Assembly (NCBI GenBank): GCA_000432575.1
Contig: HF996821.1
Location: forward strand, 1 to 14,042
Direction of reading: 5' to 3'
DNA length: 14,042 nucleotides
Source: Clostridium sp. CAG:762
GTDB lineage: Bacteria; Bacillota_I; Bacilli_A; RF39; UBA660
Position 1 is the first letter of the stretch. Each line of letters begins with the position of its first letter. The notes beneath the pieces were generated by a model, which was not told where the DNA came from, ran no database searches, and saw only the letters and a program-made list of their open reading frames with translations. Positions 9,501 to 12,833 of this stretch are shown piece by piece. The position numbers and the translations under genes are program-made.

Positions 9501-10267
9501 CACAAAAATTAATACAATTTAGTGATTCTAAAGCAAGTGAAGTTGCCATTTTACCAGACAGGGTAACAGAAAATTTATTAGAACCTTATTTTGGGAATTT
9601 ATCCGCAGTTCCAATAGGCATATCAAAAAGCAGTTTAACACCATATTTATACAATTTTAAAGATAATTATATGACTATAATTGGTTCAAGAAATATAGAC
9701 ATTAACTTTACATCGAGTCTTGTCAAGTCATTGACAAAGATTGACAATTTAGATATAATGACTATAGATACAGATAGTATCTTAGATAGTAGTAGAATAA
9801 ATAATGTGTTATATTGTAACAATAATTTAGATGAAGTTTCTTTAAAAGTAACTAGTTTAATTAATAATTTGATGAAATATAAGGAAGCAGGACAAAGAGT
9901 AACAAAAGAATTTGTTTGTGTAATTATATCATTAGATGAATTTAGAAGCAAAATCACCATTGAAAATAAAAAAGCATTTGACAAAGCAATCATAGATGGT
10001 TTAGGTCTTGGTAATATTAGATTTATTATAATAGATACAATGATAAGATTAAAGAAAATGGAATACGAATCATTCTATATGGAAACAGTAAATAAGAATA
10101 GTGGTATTTACTTAGGTGATGGAATAACTGACCAATTTGTAATAAAACTAAACAACACCAACAAAGAAATGACAGAAAACATTGGAAATAACTTTGGATA
10201 TGTTATTTTACAAGGAAAACCGACACTAATTAAGTTAATTAATTATGAGGAGGGTGATTATGAATAA
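6518..10267 (+). CDS. essC: Type VIIb secretion motor ATPase EssC (FtsK/SpoIIIE family), 5'-truncated
   Basis: EssC is the membrane ATPase that recognises and drives export of WXG100 substrates. The 1249-residue frame has one membrane helix (about residues 6-31, ending F-L-W-P-S-L), a basic coiled-coil linker, and then three ATPase modules. Module 1 is complete: H-G-P-H-G-L-I-A-G, Walker A G434-M-T-G-S-G-K-S, D-Y-K-G-G-G, Walker B C-D556-E-F-A-E-L and [20 protein letters not shown]. Module 2 has a weaker Walker A G781-Y-P-G-S-G-K-D and Asn at the Walker B acid (I-V-N-N). Module 3 has lost its P-loop. Typical EssC is near 1480 residues with two FHA domains and two helices; the FHA domains and first helix are missing. 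Start 6518 has only AAGG three bases upstream, so the true start is uncertain. Confidence 0.92.
   Translation: [1249 protein letters not shown]
9731..9759 (+). promoter_or_regulatory. Perfect consensus sigma-A promoter inside essC
   Basis: TTGACA (9731-9736) and TATAAT (9754-9759) are separated by exactly 17 bases, a full 12/12 match at optimal spacing. It reads toward yukD and the WXG100 genes, about 500 bases upstream of them. It lies within the degenerate third ATPase module. Use in the cell is inference. Confidence 0.6.
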
Positions 10268-10517
10268 TAAAGTTGATGTTATTGTTTATGTTCCAAAAAT
10301 AGAAAAAAAATATGAGATATTAATACCAATAGATAAAGATATTTATTCTGTAACAAAACTAATTGAAAAAAGCATCTTTGAATTTACAAACGGATCTTAT
10401 TTAAATGCTTTTGGATATGGTAATTTAATTAACAAAAAAGATGGAAAAATCTATGATGTTAATTTAATTATAAAAGAAACTGATATCCGTAATGGTACAG
10501 AACTTATTCTAATTTAA
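10260..10517 (+). CDS. yukD: YukD/EsaB-like ubiquitin-fold protein of type VIIb secretion
   Basis: This small protein (85 residues) has the length and pattern of YukD/EsaB, a ubiquitin-like fold encoded in Firmicute type VII loci and needed for secretion or its control. Strands visible are V-D-V-I-V-Y-V and E-I-L-I-P-I-D, then the helix S-V-T-K-L-I-E-K-S-I, then the closing D-I-R-N-G-T-E-L-I-L-I, which matches the family's I-x-N-G-D-x-L-x-I-L ending. I chose ATG 10260 because GAGGAGGG (10247-10254) lies 5 bases upstream; an earlier in-frame ATG at 10245 overlaps that site. It overlaps the end of essC by 8 bases, which suggests translational coupling. The family is weakly conserved, so the assignment rests on fold pattern plus position between essC and the WXG100 genes. 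Confidence 0.83.
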   Translation: MNNKVDVIVYVPKIEKKYEILIPIDKDIYSVTKLIEKSIFEFTNGSYLNAFGYGNLINKKDGKIYDVNLIIKETDIRNGTELILI

Positions 10518-10532
10518 TTAAGGAGGCAAGTC

Positions 10533-10823
10533 ATGAATATTCAAGCTAATATTGAAAATCTAAGTATTCGTGGTAAAGAAGTTCAATCTTTAGCCCAAGA
10601 TTATCAAAATGAAGTAACAAAAATATACTCAAACATTGAAAATCTAAGAAATGCTTGGAGTGGACAAGATAATCAAGCTTATATTAACAAAGTAAATGAA
10701 TATAAAGCTGATATCGAAAAATTAGGAAAAGTAATTGATAGCTATGGACTTTTCTTAGTTGAAACAGCAAGAAACTTAGAAAACATTCAAAATGAGATTG
10801 CTAGTCAAGCAGGAAAATTATAG
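10533..10823 (+). CDS. WXG100 family secreted protein 1 (EsxA-like)
   Basis: The 96-residue protein is a two-helix hairpin of the WXG100 (ESAT-6-like) family, exported by EssC. The hairpin turn carries the signature A-W42-S-G44-Q-D-N. Helix 1 spans about residues 6-40 and helix 2 about 46-90. There is no signal peptide, as expected. No Y-x-x-x-D/E export signal is visible in the C-terminal region: Y71 is followed by G-L-F-L. AGGAGG lies 8 bases before the ATG, which indicates strong translation, and the gap from yukD is 15 bases. With the next gene it probably forms a heterodimer. Its role outside the cell cannot be read from the sequence. Confidence 0.9.
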   Translation: MNIQANIENLSIRGKEVQSLAQDYQNEVTKIYSNIENLRNAWSGQDNQAYINKVNEYKADIEKLGKVIDSYGLFLVETARNLENIQNEIASQAGKL

Positions 10824-10835
10824 GAGAGAATACAA

Positions 10836-11141
10836 ATGATAGAAAGAATATCATATGAAGAAGTAACTAATATTGCTAATTCATTACACACATCAGCAGA
10901 AGCTATTAAATCAATTTTAGATGAAACCTCTAAAAAAATGGCAACAATTAATACAGAAGACACTTGGAAAAGCCAAGCAGCATCTGATTTATATGAAAAA
11001 TACAATGTATTAGCATCAAAGTTTGAAATGTTTTATACAGCAATTGAAAATTATGCAAGATTCTTACAACAAACTGTAGCAACATACCAAGCTGCTGATA
11101 AGACTATTTCTTCAAAAGTTGATGAAATATTAAATTCATAA
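10836..11141 (+). CDS. WXG100-like protein 2 (partner with W-K-S turn and YxxxD signal)
   Basis: The 101-residue helical hairpin matches the WXG100 fold in length, helix pattern and position, 12 bases after the first WXG100 gene. The turn reads T-W44-K-S46, so the usual Gly is Ser. After the second helix comes Y84-Q-A-A-D88, which fits the Y-x-x-x-D/E type VII export signal. TAGGAGAG precedes the ATG by about 6 bases. It is the last gene before the terminator at 11171. The split of motifs between the two proteins resembles the EsxA/EsxB heterodimer of mycobacteria, where one partner carries the tail signal. I infer that this is the EssC-contacting partner. Confidence 0.87.
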   Translation: MIERISYEEVTNIANSLHTSAEAIKSILDETSKKMATINTEDTWKSQAASDLYEKYNVLASKFEMFYTAIENYARFLQQTVATYQAADKTISSKVDEILNS

Positions 11142-11170
11142 TAAATACTTAAACAAATCACTGAAAAAGT

Positions 11171-11201
11171 ACAGGATAAAAAATAATTATCTTGTTTTTT
11201 T
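11171..11201 (+). terminator. Rho-independent terminator of the type VII cassette
   Basis: ACAGGATAA (11171-11179) pairs with TTATCTTGT (11187-11195) with one G-U pair and a 7-base A-rich loop. A T run continues to 11201. It closes the essC-yukD-esx-esx unit. Confidence 0.85.
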
Positions 11202-11209
11202 CATATAAT
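11202..11209 (+). promoter_or_regulatory. -10-like CATATAAT directly before yunB
   Basis: CATATAAT contains TATAAT (11204-11209) and also resembles the sporulation sigma-E -10 (CATACAAT type). An ATAAT-like -35 would lie about 14 bases upstream, inside the terminator. The predicted start of transcription falls at or next to the yunB ATG. The sigma factor is inference, supported by yunB being a sigma-E gene in Bacillus subtilis. Confidence 0.45.
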
Positions 11210-11214
11210 TAACC

Positions 11215-11982
11215 ATGAAAAGAATTAAATTAAAAAAATTAAAAAAGAAAAAAATTAACACTAAACTATCCATTATATTATTCATCATAGTTATCGGTTT
11301 AGTCTTATCGTATATGCTTATCAATTACATATCAAAAAAAATAAATCCCTTTTACATGTCGTATGCCGAAACAGAAGTTAACAAAATATTAACAGAAATA
11401 ATCAATAACTCAGTTACCGAAGAAGTAGAAAAAGAAATGAACATAAATGAAATATTTAACATACAAAAGAATGAAAGTGGTGATATACAACTAATTGAAT
11501 ACAATTCCATAAACGTTACCAAAATATTAGGAAAAATTACTAACAACATTCAAAACCATCTAATCAAAATAGAAGAAGGCAATATAGATTTAACAGATGA
11601 CAAACTATTAAACATAGATAAAAACAAATTAAAACGAGGAATAATCTATGAAATACCAATAGGAGTATACTCTAATAGCATATTTCTATCTAACCTAGGT
11701 CCAAAAATTCCAGTCAAAATGCAATTAATTGGAGATGTAGCAAGCAGTATTAGCACAAATGTCAAAGAATACGGTATCAACAACGCTCTCATAGAAGTAG
11801 GAGTAACCATTGAAGTAAAGAGTCGAGTGATTCTCCCTTATATTTCAAATGACATCAAAATCAAAGGAACCATTCCAATTGCTTTAAAAGTAATACAAGG
11901 CAAAATTCCATCATATTATTTAAGCGGTTTTAAAAGTGATTCAAACATAATTACAAGTAGTATCATTCCCCCACATAATTAA
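11215..11982 (+). CDS. yunB: YunB-family sporulation protein
   Basis: The 255-residue protein matches YunB in length and layout: a very basic N-terminus (K/R-rich, residues 2-17), one membrane helix (about 18-38), then an extracytoplasmic domain. Family-like segments are A-E-T-E-V-N-K-I, G-I-I-Y-E-I-P-I-G, L-G-P-K-I-P-V-K-M, K-E-Y-G-I-N-N-A-L-I-E-V and I-P-I-A-L-K-V-I-Q-G-K-I-P. YunB is made in the mother cell under sigma-E in B. subtilis and is needed for normal sporulation. Its presence argues that this organism forms, or recently formed, spores. No Shine-Dalgarno precedes ATG 11215, and the gap to the upstream T-tract is 14 bases, so the message may be leaderless. No other in-frame Met fits, because later ones fall within or after the membrane helix. 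Confidence 0.9.
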   Translation: MKRIKLKKLKKKKINTKLSIILFIIVIGLVLSYMLINYISKKINPFYMSYAETEVNKILTEIINNSVTEEVEKEMNINEIFNIQKNESGDIQLIEYNSINVTKILGKITNNIQNHLIKIEEGNIDLTDDKLLNIDKNKLKRGIIYEIPIGVYSNSIFLSNLGPKIPVKMQLIGDVASSISTNVKEYGINNALIEVGVTIEVKSRVILPYISNDIKIKGTIPIALKVIQGKIPSYYLSGFKSDSNIITSSIIPPHN

Positions 11983-12017
11983 AAAAAATTAAAAAAATTA
12001 AAAAAATTAAAAAAAAT
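11979..12017. repeat. A-rich tandem repeat (TT plus 7-8 A) at the end of yunB
   Basis: TT pairs at 11979, 11989, 11998, 12007 and a T at 12017 are separated by runs of 8, 7, 7 and 8 A. The array includes the yunB stop codon. Such arrays are prone to slippage and bend DNA. Confidence 0.85.
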
Positions 12018-12029
12018 ATCAAATATACA

Positions 12030-12112
12030 AAAATTCAAAAAATACACGGGCGTTTGTTAAAAACTGACACAAAAATCATCCAAAATTCAAATAACAACCG
12101 GGCGTTTTTTAA
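12030..12112. repeat. Pair of 31-base imperfect direct repeats with a GC-rich core
   Basis: Copies at 12030-12060 and 12082-12112 share AAAATTCAAA, the core CGGGCGTTT and a TTAA end, with a few mismatches between. Their starts are 52 bases apart. The CGGGCG core stands out in very AT-rich DNA and precedes the promoter at 12123. Confidence 0.8.
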
Positions 12113-12122
12113 TTTCTGCAGT

Positions 12123-12152
12123 TTGACTTTATTTCTCTTCTTGCAGTATAGT
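12123..12152 (+). promoter_or_regulatory. Promoter TTGACT-N18-TATAGT
   Basis: The -35 TTGACT (12123-12128) and -10 TATAGT (12147-12152) each match the sigma-A consensus in 5 of 6 positions, with an 18-base spacer. A strong AGGAGGA ribosome site (12162-12168) and an ATG (12178) follow, so this is a complete expression start. Confidence 0.65.
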
Positions 12153-12177
12153 AAACTTGTTAGGAGGAATACTTATC

Positions 12178-12359
12178 ATGAAAAAAATGTATAAACTTAA
12201 AATATATCCAAAACTACCATTCAAATAACACCATTATATGTCAAATCTTCAGATAAAAAGCTGATTACAAAGTCTTGTATATTTAATTGTTATAAGAACA
12301 AATTGATAGATATAAATATAAATATAAATACCATCATCAACAAAATATTAAAAAAATAA
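12178..12359 (+). pseudogene. Frameshifted small gene (16-codon ORF joined to a 54-codon frame)
   Basis: ATG 12178 lies 9 bases after AGGAGGA and below a good promoter. The frame encodes MKKMYKLKIYPKLPFK and stops at 12226-12228. Moving back one base near 12222-12225, an open frame (free from 12195) continues as I-T-P-L-Y-V-K-S-S-D-K-K-L-I and stops at 12357-12359. Joined, it would give a protein of about 60 residues. No slippery heptamer is visible, so a frameshift mutation is likelier than programmed shifting. A genuine 16-residue leader peptide is the alternative. I do not recognise the product. Confidence 0.45.
12311..12330. repeat. TATAAA hexamer tandem repeat (about 3.3 copies)
   Basis: Three perfect TATAAA units plus TA lie inside the second half of the frameshifted small ORF, where they encode alternating Ile and Asn. 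Confidence 0.85.
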
Positions 12360-12623
12360 AATTAAATAAAAAGATAAGTTTTTGTAAAATAAAACCTAAA
12401 AATTATAACAGCATAGCAAAACAAAAACAAAAAATAAAGTACGGCAGCTACTGTCGGAATTTTGTCTACGGTAAAAACAAAAAGCTATTACTTGTAGAAA
12501 AAGAGCATATTTGATGTAAGTCAAAAAAATTGTTTGCATCTTCTGAAAAATTAGAAAAATTTGATAAAATGCACACAAAAACAACAAAAATATCCAAAAT
12601 ATTACTAAAAAAACAATTTATTC

Positions 12624-12652
12624 TTGCGAATTTAGAACTTTTGTGTTATAGT
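12624..12652 (+). promoter_or_regulatory. Extended -10 promoter-like site TTGCGA-N17-TATAGT
   Basis: TTGCGA (12624-12629) and TATAGT (12647-12652) are 17 bases apart, and a TG one base before the -10 gives an extended -10. It points toward the surface-protein gene, whose start is about 180 bases downstream. Confidence 0.5.
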
Positions 12653-12678
12653 AAATTTCGTAAATTTTATGTTTGTGG

Positions 12679-12721
12679 TTTACTTTATATTTCTTCTTGC
12701 TTATTAGCACAATTATATAGT
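12679..12721 (+). promoter_or_regulatory. Second copy of the 12122-12152 promoter segment, with altered spacing
   Basis: A stretch TTTACTTTAT...CTTCTTGC (12679-12700) closely resembles TTTGACTTTAT...CTTCTTGC (12122-12144), and both are followed by TATAGTAAAC. In this copy 13 more bases separate the two parts, so the original -35 to -10 spacing is lost. Confidence 0.5.
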
Positions 12722-12767
12722 AAACATTGCTCAATTATTAATCTATAGCAATATATATTAATAAATA

Positions 12768-12786
12768 TGTAAGATTAGTTCTTACA
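12768..12786. promoter_or_regulatory. Perfect 7-5-7 dyad in the leader of the surface-protein gene
   Basis: TGTAAGA (12768-12774) and TCTTACA (12780-12786) flank a 5-base centre. It ends two bases before the place where a -35 for the TATAAT at 12811 would lie. It could be an operator or an RNA hairpin. Confidence 0.5.
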
Positions 12787-12810
12787 AAAAACATTATTTT
12801 ACAAATAAAA

Positions 12811-12824
12811 TATAATAAGGGAGG
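12811..12824 (+). promoter_or_regulatory. -10-like TATAAT and Shine-Dalgarno of the surface-protein gene
   Basis: AAGGGAGG (12817-12824) lies 9 bases before ATG 12834 and fixes that start. TATAAT (12811-12816) sits directly upstream, but no good -35 is found at normal spacing (TTACAA at 12782 is 23 bases away). As a -10 it would leave almost no leader, so only the ribosome site is firm. Confidence 0.55.
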
Positions 12825-12833
12825 TTTAAATTT

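Larger units (their letters stand above)
11983..12833. other. 851-base region without an intact recognised gene
   Basis: This stretch holds the A-rich array, a 31-base direct repeat pair, a promoter with ribosome site and a short frameshifted ORF, a TATAAA hexamer array (12311-12330), and a small hairpin at 12442-12456 (CGGCAG-CTA-CTGTCG, one G-U). It also holds two more TATAGT promoter-like sites and a perfect dyad. I see no convincing long coding region or known RNA class. Open frames on both strands have no ribosome site and low-complexity composition. Confidence 0.7.

Noticed and set aside
10245..10259. Upstream ATG start for yukD
   Set aside because: This ATG overlaps the GAGGAGGG ribosome site that serves ATG 10260, so the later start is preferred.
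12030..12112. CRISPR-like reading of the 31-base repeat pair
   Set aside because: There are only two imperfect copies with a 21-base spacer, and no cas gene or further repeats in the window.
12442..12500. Known riboswitch (c-di-GMP or c-di-AMP type)
   Set aside because: The single hairpin and flanks do not contain the conserved core sequences of those classes.
12396..12587. 63-codon minus strand open frame
   Set aside because: No ribosome site. It is rich in Phe, Leu and Cys, as expected from the reverse of A-rich DNA, and crosses the GC-rich hairpin.
12530..12748. 72-codon + strand open frame
   Set aside because: It starts at TTG, has no ribosome site, and runs straight through two promoter-like sites. 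Its composition does not suggest a real protein.
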